The notes under the pieces: model-generated
What the model saw: only the letters and a program-made list of their open reading frames with translations
Database searches by the model: none
Told to the model about the DNA's origin: nothing
Source: an uncultured Clostridia bacterium
Lineage (GTDB): Bacteria > Bacillota > Clostridia > Oscillospirales > CAG-272
Reading direction: 5' to 3'
NCBI GenBank assembly: GCA_945949385.1
Contig: CAMFEL010000003.1
Span: forward strand, 1-47,692
Length of the DNA: 47,692 nucleotides
Program-made: the position numbers and the translations under genes
Shown here: one piece after another, positions 15,080 to 22,138 of the stretch
How the letters are laid out: the number at the start of each line of letters is the position of its first letter
Position numbering within the stretch: the stretch's first letter is position 1

Positions 15080-17521
15080 CTAAGCGCTCAGATCAATCCA
15101 CAAAGCGGGGCGGACGGCAAAACCATGATGGCCGACACGGCCGCCGTCCTCGACGACGCCGCCGTAATCGTCGAAATAGGCGGCCCAACTCTGACAGCAG
15201 CCGGGCGACCGCAGCCACCAATAGCAGTTGTCGTTGTAGCTATTGACAAACGCTCCACCAGCAACAGCATACTCGGTAGGTTTACATTGTCTTGCGCTAT
15301 CGGAGCTGAAGTACTTATTTGCTTCGGTAATGCTTAACAAGAACACCCGGTCCTGTGTTGCGTTGCCGGGGTTTGTGGAATAGCTGGGATTTTCATCTGC
15401 GGATACCGTTACCGTAGGAATCATTGCCTTTTCGTTGGCAGTAAACGCAGAATTGATGAAATTGTTATTTAACCAGTTTCGGAGTGTGCAGGTCTCCCAA
15501 GTGACGTCGGCATAACTTGTGTTGTACTGCTGGCAGTCAAGAGCATATTTGCTGATGACAAGTGCTTTGCCGTCTTTCACTTCAAGAACAAGCCACTCAA
15601 TATTTTCCTTGCCGTTGGATGTGTTGTTGTCTTGCTCGTATGTACCAAAAAACACATAATCGCCGACGTTTGCGCTTTTCAGCTTCTCCGTCTCATATCT
15701 AACGTAAATGGAATTTGCTTTTTCGGTACTGTCCTTGTATCCATCAAGCGCAATTAACGCTTCATACGCTTCAGCGATATTCCCAGCATCCATCAAGGCA
15801 ATAGCATCGTTATATTTGCTGTTGGGGATAATTACGGTATTCAATACAATTATAAAGGCGATAATTGCACAAACGGTAGGCGTTAAAACAGCAATAATTA
15901 TTTTCCGTTTCTTTGCCATGAGTTCTGCTTCCAAACGCTCCATGCGGTAAATTTCTTCTTGTTTCTGTTTTATTTCCTCAATCTTTCTTTCACAAATTTC
16001 GATTTGTTCATCTGCATCTCGCCAGTTAGGGATCTGTTTGAATTTTGCGATAGCAATTTGAAAGCCGTAGACTGAATTCTCTTTCGTTTTTTTAATCGCT
16101 TGCCTATAAGTTTCATCTTTATGACACGCTTCCGCTTTTTCAAGGCACTGATCCCTCAAACAGTCGGAATCCTTAAAACCTTTAATTCTACCAAATAAAT
16201 CGGCAGCAGTCTTGAAAGCGCTCTCCGTCGTCGCATTTGCCATAGCATTTAATGCCCATTCATAATTTCCGTTAAGTCGCTCATTCTCGTTTCTTTCATT
16301 TATATGGGCAATATAGCCTTGGAGCGATGCTTTAAGTTTGGCACCTCCGAAGCGTATAATTTTTTGATAGTTACCGTAATCGTCAAACGGCTGTTCACAG
16401 TCAGCAAGTTTTTCCTGTGTGTTTACTTTAAGCTCCGCCATAAGCTTCCCGAGATAAGCTTCGGCACATTCGGGATCAAGGTCAAGCACCTTTTCGCAAT
16501 ACTCATTTGCAGAATCCCAATCCCCATCCTCAAGGAACATAAATACCCGTTTCAGCAAAGGAGTGGTGTTTGCGTTTCCCGCGGCAATTACGGTTTCCTT
16601 CACAACTGTTGCTTTCGGCTCGTCATTTTGTGCAATCTTCTTAATACCGCGAATCAGATCCTGCATAAAGCCGAGTTTTGACATATCCTGCGCCTGAAGA
16701 TGAGAAAACTCATCGGGGAGGTCATAAGGATCCATATCCTTATATGCGGGGATGAGCATTTTTTTGCCGCCGCTTTTCTTTACCAAAGAAAGGTATCTTG
16801 ACCACTCGTTTTTCACCCATACCGCATTGAAATACTCCGGTTTTGTGCCGAGAGCCACCATTACCTTTGCGCTGTTAAGTGCGGCAAATATGTACGGCTC
16901 ATATGCGCTTCCCAACTTGTCCTCAAGAGTGATTCTTGCAAAGAAAACCTTGAATCCTTCTTGGGTTAACTGATGATAAAGATCGTTGGCTAAAACGCTG
17001 TCAGGGGTACGGCGACCGTTATTGTCTGTTTCTTTATAACAAATAAATACATCAAAAGGTTTTTCTTTGGCAGAAATTTCAAGAATACCCTTTTGGATGT
17101 CGTCTATAGCCTTTGCTTCTTCCTCGTATATCTGCTTCTGATAACCGTCGGCGTACTGCAGGGCGGATTTGTAATCCTCATCCATATAGACAGAGGTAAA
17201 CTGCGCACGGTTAACGGTAGGAACACGCTTGTGAGTAGCAGGATCTTCCACATACTCTATTCCATAGCGGCACAGCACCAAAGACCAGTATGCCTCCGCG
17301 TCGGTGCTGTCCTCGTTAAGTATCTGCTCATATATTGCCGCAGCCTTATCATAATCATTGTTGCGGCGAAAATGATTGGCTCTGTCATAAAGATTGGCTT
17401 TTTTATCATCATCAAGGCGGGGCAAAGTCTGCTTTGTCCCGCAGCTGTCGCATACCCCGACAGTTGCACCTTCTTCAAACTCTATGGTGCCTCCGCACAT
17501 TTTACATTTGAATATAGACAT
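15080..17521 (-). CDS. Zinc ribbon-TIR-TPR-TM-DUF6273 protein, candidate NADase sensor
   Basis: The protein has 813 residues from MSIFKCKMCGG, whose AAGGAG site lies 7 bases upstream and just overlaps the DUF2971 stop. Domains in order: CxxC...CxxC zinc ribbon (6-27); TPR-like helices (45-150); TIR domain (155-295) starting FDVFICYKETD with Glu239 in VWVKNEW, where NAD-cleaving TIR domains carry their catalytic Glu; further TPR-like helices (325-510); basic coiled coil; one membrane helix (541-563); and DUF6273 (617-813) ending WWLRSPG...FAVRPALWI. The topology puts TIR inside the cell and DUF6273 outside, or both ends around an internal membrane. The last segment looks hypervariable. NADase and immune roles are inferred from the family. 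Confidence 0.88.
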   Translation of the reverse strand: MSIFKCKMCGGTIEFEEGATVGVCDSCGTKQTLPRLDDDKKANLYDRANHFRRNNDYDKAAAIYEQILNEDSTDAEAYWSLVLCRYGIEYVEDPATHKRVPTVNRAQFTSVYMDEDYKSALQYADGYQKQIYEEEAKAIDDIQKGILEISAKEKPFDVFICYKETDNNGRRTPDSVLANDLYHQLTQEGFKVFFARITLEDKLGSAYEPYIFAALNSAKVMVALGTKPEYFNAVWVKNEWSRYLSLVKKSGGKKMLIPAYKDMDPYDLPDEFSHLQAQDMSKLGFMQDLIRGIKKIAQNDEPKATVVKETVIAAGNANTTPLLKRVFMFLEDGDWDSANEYCEKVLDLDPECAEAYLGKLMAELKVNTQEKLADCEQPFDDYGNYQKIIRFGGAKLKASLQGYIAHINERNENERLNGNYEWALNAMANATTESAFKTAADLFGRIKGFKDSDCLRDQCLEKAEACHKDETYRQAIKKTKENSVYGFQIAIAKFKQIPNWRDADEQIEICERKIEEIKQKQEEIYRMERLEAELMAKKRKIIIAVLTPTVCAIIAFIIVLNTVIIPNSKYNDAIALMDAGNIAEAYEALIALDGYKDSTEKANSIYVRYETEKLKSANVGDYVFFGTYEQDNNTSNGKENIEWLVLEVKDGKALVISKYALDCQQYNTSYADVTWETCTLRNWLNNNFINSAFTANEKAMIPTVTVSADENPSYSTNPGNATQDRVFLLSITEANKYFSSDSARQCKPTEYAVAGGAFVNSYNDNCYWWLRSPGCCQSWAAYFDDYGGVVEDGGRVGHHGFAVRPALWIDLSA
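15122..15202 (-). other. Candidate DGR-type variable region in the DUF6273 end
   Basis: These 27 codons (residues 774-800) lie between the conserved WWLRSP and FAVRPALWI blocks. I count 24 codons ending in C or T, none ending in A, and 10 adenines in 81 coding-strand bases. The residues (Gly, Cys, Ser, Tyr, Phe, Asp, Arg, His, Val) are nearly all reachable from AAC/AAT by changing adenines. Diversity-generating retroelements leave this signature near the 3' end of a target gene. No reverse transcriptase or template repeat is in the window, so this is a hypothesis. Confidence 0.4.
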
Positions 17522-17523
17522 AA

Positions 17524-18318
17524 TTATTTCTCCTTGACATAGCTGCAATCAGAGCAAAGATTCCAATTGATTTTACTTTTTAATGCACTTTCTTGATAAT
17601 TGCATTTTTTACAATTGGGAGAATCATACACTCTCTTCGATAGGCTCTCTTTATATTTTTCAGGAAACTTAATTGCAACGACTTTGATTGGAAGATTGTC
17701 TAACAATTCTTTTTTTATAGAAACTATTATTCTGCATTCATTTTCATAAGACCACGGAAGTGTTTTCTTTTGAAAATTAAGATTATCAACTAGCGATTTC
17801 TTAAAATTGCCATTTACTTCATCCGAGCGTTTAACATAGTACTCTCCAGTACTTTTTTTAGAATCAGCATAGTAAATAACATCAGAAATAAAAATTCTAA
17901 ATTCGCAACTATTTAATACCTTTAATCGTTTAAATTCTCCATGCTCAAACACACCTAATTCAACAGCATCAGTATTTAATATCTGATTAATTATATCCTT
18001 ACTATAATCAATCATACATCCATCATTTCCGCTATAAAGCATCCACATTGCGACATTTTCCGATTTTGAAAATGACAAACAAACAGCGAAATTTTCATAT
18101 TCTTTTATACTACTATTTAAATTCTCTCTATCTAAAGTATCGTTCCACTTTTCACCGTTTGTTAAATAAACGGTATGATTTTTGATAATATTGGATATGT
18201 ATTCTGATTTAGAATAATATTTAAAATGTGTATGATTTCTAGCTTTTTCTTCTAGATACGATTTTAAACTGTCTGAATTTTCAAAAGAATTATCTCTAAT
18301 AGATTTATTTATAGACAT
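17524..18318 (-). CDS. DUF2971 protein with a C-terminal Cys cluster
   Basis: This 264-residue protein fits DUF2971: an N-terminal HFKYYSKSEYISNIIKNHTVYLTNGEKWND block, a central VCLSFSKSENVAMWMLYSG block, and a late ENECRIIVSIKK block. It ends with NCKKCNYQ and NLCSDCSY, a likely zinc ribbon. Biochemical function is unknown. The gene is visibly much more AT-rich than its neighbours, with many AAA, AAT and ATA codons. It ends 2 bases before the TIR gene's ATG and starts 6 bases after the preceding gene's stop, so it belongs to the same operon. I infer an acquired component of a defence-like module. Confidence 0.82.
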   Translation of the reverse strand: MSINKSIRDNSFENSDSLKSYLEEKARNHTHFKYYSKSEYISNIIKNHTVYLTNGEKWNDTLDRENLNSSIKEYENFAVCLSFSKSENVAMWMLYSGNDGCMIDYSKDIINQILNTDAVELGVFEHGEFKRLKVLNSCEFRIFISDVIYYADSKKSTGEYYVKRSDEVNGNFKKSLVDNLNFQKKTLPWSYENECRIIVSIKKELLDNLPIKVVAIKFPEKYKESLSKRVYDSPNCKKCNYQESALKSKINWNLCSDCSYVKEK

Positions 18319-18324
18319 ATTATC

Positions 18325-19023
18325 TCACTTCAACAGTTTACACTTCTTATTTCTATCACAGATCAGAACAATCAGTTCTTCAGCAACGGTGTTAATATCC
18401 TTGTCATCAGCGTTTGCCACTGTGGTAAATTGATTAAACTTAATTGCTATTTCACTTTCAATACCGGCAAGAGCGTCATCTGACATAGGATCCGAATATC
18501 GTACTGCATCATATACTTTTTTGCAGGCAGATTTTGCTTCTTCACTTTTTGCGCGGTCAAGCAGATTTTCCGCATCAACGGTCAGCGATTTAATAAACAA
18601 TGTCTGAGATTTAATTTTGCCGTCAACATTCCCGACTATATCGGACGCAGCCTTTGCTTTGATTACCGCTATTGCAGTAAACGCAAGCACAAGGAAACAC
18701 ACTATTATCCCTACCCAGTTAGGCAAATCGGGAATTGCCATGCAAAGCGCACCGAAAACAAGAGTCAAAATGAGTCCGATGTAGCTTATGCGAATTACCG
18801 GAATATTGTAAAACAGCTTTTGTTTATCGTCGGTTCTCAGTGCCATATATGCACAGACAAGCTGACCGATAAACGCTAAAGTTATAAATATGTATCCTGC
18901 CCAGAACGCACCGCCGAATTTTGACATACCGGCGATCTCGCCCGGTGTTACAAAGCATATAACGTTAAACACGGCAAGAAGGATTGCCCATATCAGCGCA
19001 TATATCTTTATGCTCTTTTTCAT
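18325..19023 (-). CDS. Four-helix membrane protein of unknown function
   Basis: This 232-residue protein has four hydrophobic helices at about residues 8-26, 39-62, 80-99 and 103-125, then a soluble 100-residue tail that ends in Lys-rich CDRNKKCKLLK. The tail has helix-forming stretches (ENLLDRAKSEEAKSACKKVYDAV) but no enzyme motif that I recognise. It lies between the SPFH gene (13 bases away) and the DUF2971 gene, in the same operon. A structural or anchoring partner of the SPFH protein is a reasonable inference. Confidence 0.75.
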   Translation of the reverse strand: MKKSIKIYALIWAILLAVFNVICFVTPGEIAGMSKFGGAFWAGYIFITLAFIGQLVCAYMALRTDDKQKLFYNIPVIRISYIGLILTLVFGALCMAIPDLPNWVGIIVCFLVLAFTAIAVIKAKAASDIVGNVDGKIKSQTLFIKSLTVDAENLLDRAKSEEAKSACKKVYDAVRYSDPMSDDALAGIESEIAIKFNQFTTVANADDKDINTVAEELIVLICDRNKKCKLLK

Positions 19024-19036
19024 TATTTCATCCCCC

Positions 19037-20167
19037 TCAGATAATATCGGAAAGCAGTTTTGCTTTCATCTCATTGAATTCTTCTTCGCTTATGAGTCCT
19101 GATTCTTTCATAATATTCAGTTTTTCGACTTTAGCTTTGAAAGTTGCCGTATCATCGGCAGGCTGAACTGTCGGTGTCTCTGCCGCGGCATTCATCGCAT
19201 CGTTTACGGCATTACCCACAACACCGCCGACAGCGCCGCCCACGCCAGCCATCGTACCGAGTCCGACACCCATATTGGTGAACTGACCGACCGCTTCGTT
19301 TTGTGCTACCTTTTCCGCAACATCAAAGCCGCGCTCCTGAGCGTATGTATAACCCTCCTGCGCCCGTTTTGTTGCCTGTGCCTGAGAATCTATCACTACC
19401 TTCTGAGCTTCTGTCTGTGCATATATCAAGTCGGTCTGCTGCCTTAACTTTGCTTCGGCAATATCCGCATACTGCCTGAAGTGCAGCTCCTTGAATTTTT
19501 CGTACTGTCTGTCTCCGTCGGGTTTTACAATTGTAGTAACGAAAAACCGTTCAAGCGCTATACCGTAATCGTCAAAATCGGGAATAAGGAGTTTATGTAT
19601 GTTTTCCGAGAACGCCGTCAGATTTTCATCGATCTCGAAAATATTGATTGCATTTGCCTTGATGACTTGCGCGATATAGGTTTTGACTCGCGTCATCAGG
19701 AAAGCGCGGAAAAAGGAAACAAGCTTCTGCTGACCGAGATGGTTTTCTGTTCCGACAAGCTTGACAAGAAGCTTACGGCTATCTTCTGCGCGAAGTGACA
19801 TCTCGCCGGATGCACCGATTGCAAGCGGGAATCCGTACTGCGGATCTATATACTGCACCTTGCTGTCGGTACCCCATTTGATTGACATTTGCTCGGTTTT
19901 GTTGATAAAGTATACTTCGCAATGAAACGGAGTTTTGTCACCGGTGGCGCGGTTTAACACTTTGCCTATTTTCGGAATATTCTGCGTTTCAAGGGTATAT
20001 CTGCCCGGTCCGAACAAATCAAGAGCCTGGCCGTTCATAAAGAAAATCGCTTCCTGAGATTCGTGAACTATCAGTTGTGTAAGACTGTTAAAGTCCTCGC
20101 ACGGATGCTTCCAGATAAATGTACTGTTATCTCCCTCATATTTTATAATCTCAGCTATCTGTGGCAT
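19037..20167 (-). CDS. SPFH (Band-7-like) domain protein with C-terminal SHOCT motif
   Basis: This 376-residue protein has the YdjI-like SPFH core over about residues 20-215 (LFGPGRYTLETQNIPKIGKVL, YFINKTEQMSIKWGT, DDYGIALERFFVTTI). An Ala/Gln-rich helix (about 225-290), a Gly-rich hydrophobic segment (MGVGLGTMAGVGGAVGGVVG) and a SHOCT motif (KVEKLNIMKESGLISEEEFNEMKAKLL, about 346-373) follow. SPFH proteins form oligomeric membrane scaffolds. It is the first gene of a four-gene operon with a near-consensus promoter and GGGAGGG ribosome site, and is followed by a membrane protein, a DUF2971 protein and a TIR protein. That suggests a membrane-integrity sensor feeding a TIR effector, which is inference. 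Confidence 0.9.
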   Translation of the reverse strand: MPQIAEIIKYEGDNSTFIWKHPCEDFNSLTQLIVHESQEAIFFMNGQALDLFGPGRYTLETQNIPKIGKVLNRATGDKTPFHCEVYFINKTEQMSIKWGTDSKVQYIDPQYGFPLAIGASGEMSLRAEDSRKLLVKLVGTENHLGQQKLVSFFRAFLMTRVKTYIAQVIKANAINIFEIDENLTAFSENIHKLLIPDFDDYGIALERFFVTTIVKPDGDRQYEKFKELHFRQYADIAEAKLRQQTDLIYAQTEAQKVVIDSQAQATKRAQEGYTYAQERGFDVAEKVAQNEAVGQFTNMGVGLGTMAGVGGAVGGVVGNAVNDAMNAAAETPTVQPADDTATFKAKVEKLNIMKESGLISEEEFNEMKAKLLSDII

Positions 20168-20250
20168 AATTTACCCTCCCTGACATTTTTATTACATAAT
20201 CAGCATTATGTTGTAAACATACAAACATAATACCTATAAATATTTGTTAC

Positions 20251-20279
20251 ATTATATCACTATAAACAGAAAATGTAAA
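20251..20279 (-). promoter_or_regulatory. Strong promoter of the SPFH-TIR operon
   Basis: TTTACA, exactly 17 bases, TATAAT on the minus strand, about 85 bases upstream of the SPFH start. The surrounding 20168-20570 is A/T-rich and holds no other gene I can support. Confidence 0.75.
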
Positions 20280-20571
20280 TAGATTATGTCGAAAAATTGG
20301 AAGGAAGTGGTATCGGTTATGGAGTAATTAAGCCCTATCTTTTATCGTTTTTTATGTTTAGAAAAGGCTTGTTTTTTCTACGCTGTTTTGAAGTGTATTT
20401 GTTATTTCTCAAAGAAGCTTTTGCTTGGATTACAACATAATTGTGATTATAACATAACCGCCTGAATTGGCGTTTTTCAGCATTGCATAGCCGTCTTTCA
20501 CCCGCAAAAAAACCGAAAAGCTGTCTACGGGATATATTTCATATCGTCTCAGTTCCCGTATGAAGATATAT

Positions 20572-20608
20572 AAAAAACCGTTTTGCTCATCCTGCAAAAC
20601 GGTTTTTT
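20572..20608 (-). terminator. Terminator of the DUF5662 gene
   Basis: A perfect 15-bp stem (AAAAAACCGTTTTGC and its complement) with a 7-base loop starts right after the stop codon. The minus strand ends in TTTTTT. Confidence 0.88.
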
Positions 20609-20609
20609 G

Positions 20610-21152
20610 TCAGTAATCTTTATTGTTTTTAATGTAATCCTTCAAATAACCGAAGGTTTCTCTTTCGCCCTTTTCCTCAAGCATTCGCAACAGCTTTTCA
20701 AGAAAATCCGAGGTTTCGGGGTGTATGACTCTTATGCTTTTTGAGTTCATAAAGTATTCCAGAGGGTCGGAGTTGGTATATTTGTCTCCCCGGTAGATTT
20801 TGCTTGCAGCCACTCTGTCGCAGAACATTTCCGCCACATACCTGAGCGGCATTTTCACAGGCTCCGTAAGTCTGGTGTAAGGATTGTAGTCCGTCCAGTA
20901 TTCAAAATGGTGGCGGTTACGCCCCTTATGGTGGAGCCACGCCTCGGAATACCCCTTTTCCAACCTTTCCGCCACATTGGGACTTCTGGTGCCCTGATAG
21001 TAGCGGGCGCCGGGGAAAAATTCGCGAGGAGAATATTTTGAAAGGTCGTGTCTCAGCCCCTGCCACAGTATTCCCGCTTTGGCGCAGTGGGCTATGACCC
21101 GGTGCCGGTGTTTGGTAATTGTCTTAAAGTGCTTGATGGGGTGCATTTTCAT
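20610..21152 (-). CDS. DUF5662 family protein
   Basis: This 180-residue soluble protein fits DUF5662: N-terminal HPIKHFKTITKHRHRVIAHCAKAG, a LRHDLSKYSPREF block, and a central WLHHKGRNRHHFEYW block followed by MPLRYVAEMFCDRVAA. The paired His/Asp motifs resemble the metal ligands of HD-type hydrolases, but no activity is established to my knowledge. Such genes are common in clostridial chromosomes and phages. It is transcribed alone, 50 bases after the AEC gene, and ends at a strong terminator. Confidence 0.88.
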   Translation of the reverse strand: MKMHPIKHFKTITKHRHRVIAHCAKAGILWQGLRHDLSKYSPREFFPGARYYQGTRSPNVAERLEKGYSEAWLHHKGRNRHHFEYWTDYNPYTRLTEPVKMPLRYVAEMFCDRVAASKIYRGDKYTNSDPLEYFMNSKSIRVIHPETSDFLEKLLRMLEEKGERETFGYLKDYIKNNKDY

Positions 21153-21205
21153 ATCCTTTCGGAATTACGGAGGGCGCCGCGGCGCTCCCGATTCATTTTC
21201 CCGCC

Positions 21206-22138
21206 TTACGCAGCCGTTACTCCCAAAAGCTCCAAAAACCACATAACGGCAGGTATGGTGACTACGGACAGCAGGGTACTGACGGCAAATATTTCCGACG
21301 CCCACAAACTGTTCTTACCGTAGGTATGGGCAAACATGGTGGTAATGGTGGCGCTGGGGCAGGCGGTGGCTATCATTACTATGGAAATTATCATAGGGTC
21401 CACTCCCACGGCGGTCAGCTTGAAAAGCGCAAGACAGCACAGCGCGGGTATGACAATAAGCCGCATGGCGCACACAAAGTACAGCTTTGGCTTTTTCAGG
21501 CATTTCAGAAGATTTGTGCCCGCCAAAGTTGAGCCGGCTACCAGCATGGCAAGAGGCGTGTTCATTCCTCCCACCGTATTCAGCGGCTGAGCGATTATAT
21601 CCGGAATGGTTATGCGGCAGAAATAGAAGATAAGTCCTAAAATCACGCTTATGACCGCGGGGGTGCAAAGATTTTTCAAAGTCTCTTTGAAAGACACCTT
21701 GCCCGTCATAAGAGCTACGCCGTAAGTCCAAACAAGTATATTGAATACCGTAATGAACATGGTCAGATATATGACGCCGCTTTTGCCGAACACGCTTTCC
21801 ACCAGCGGGATGCCGATGAAACCGCTGTTGGAAAAGATGATGGACAGGCGCTCTATGGCGTATTCCTTGCTTTTCTTCGGAACGGTTAGGGTGGCAACGG
21901 CTATCTGAATTGCAAAAATCGCCACGGAAATACCCAGGGTTATAAGCAGATTTTTTGATATTTCCGATGAATACTCGCTCTGATACGACATAAATGTCAG
22001 CAGCGGGTTTACAAGCCACAGGGACAGCTTTGACAGCTTTTTATTGCCGTCGGGGTCTATAAGTCCCACCTTGCCGCACAGAAATCCCACTGCTATCATT
22101 ATAAACATAATGATAATTTTTTGCTGTATAATACTCAT
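21206..22138 (-). CDS. AEC-family (auxin efflux carrier-like) permease
   Basis: This 310-residue membrane protein has about eight to ten hydrophobic helices. It shows the family's marks: an N-terminal GFLCGKVGLIDPDGNKKLSKL turn, NPLLTFMSY, a NSGFIGIPLVESVFG block and a late ACPSATITTMFAHTYG block with a conserved Pro. Bacterial members carry dicarboxylates or other organic anions. Its ATG overlaps the stop of the preceding glycosidase-like gene by four bases (ATGA), so the two are translationally coupled. The substrate may be a product of that enzyme, which is inference. Confidence 0.9.
   Translation of the reverse strand: MSIIQQKIIIMFIMIAVGFLCGKVGLIDPDGNKKLSKLSLWLVNPLLTFMSYQSEYSSEISKNLLITLGISVAIFAIQIAVATLTVPKKSKEYAIERLSIIFSNSGFIGIPLVESVFGKSGVIYLTMFITVFNILVWTYGVALMTGKVSFKETLKNLCTPAVISVILGLIFYFCRITIPDIIAQPLNTVGGMNTPLAMLVAGSTLAGTNLLKCLKKPKLYFVCAMRLIVIPALCCLALFKLTAVGVDPMIISIVMIATACPSATITTMFAHTYGKNSLWASEIFAVSTLLSVVTIPAVMWFLELLGVTAA

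Noticed and set aside
15080..20600. Whole region as a phage or integrative element
   Set aside because: No integrase, transposase, terminal repeats or att-like duplications were found at the edges; only composition and gene content suggest transfer.
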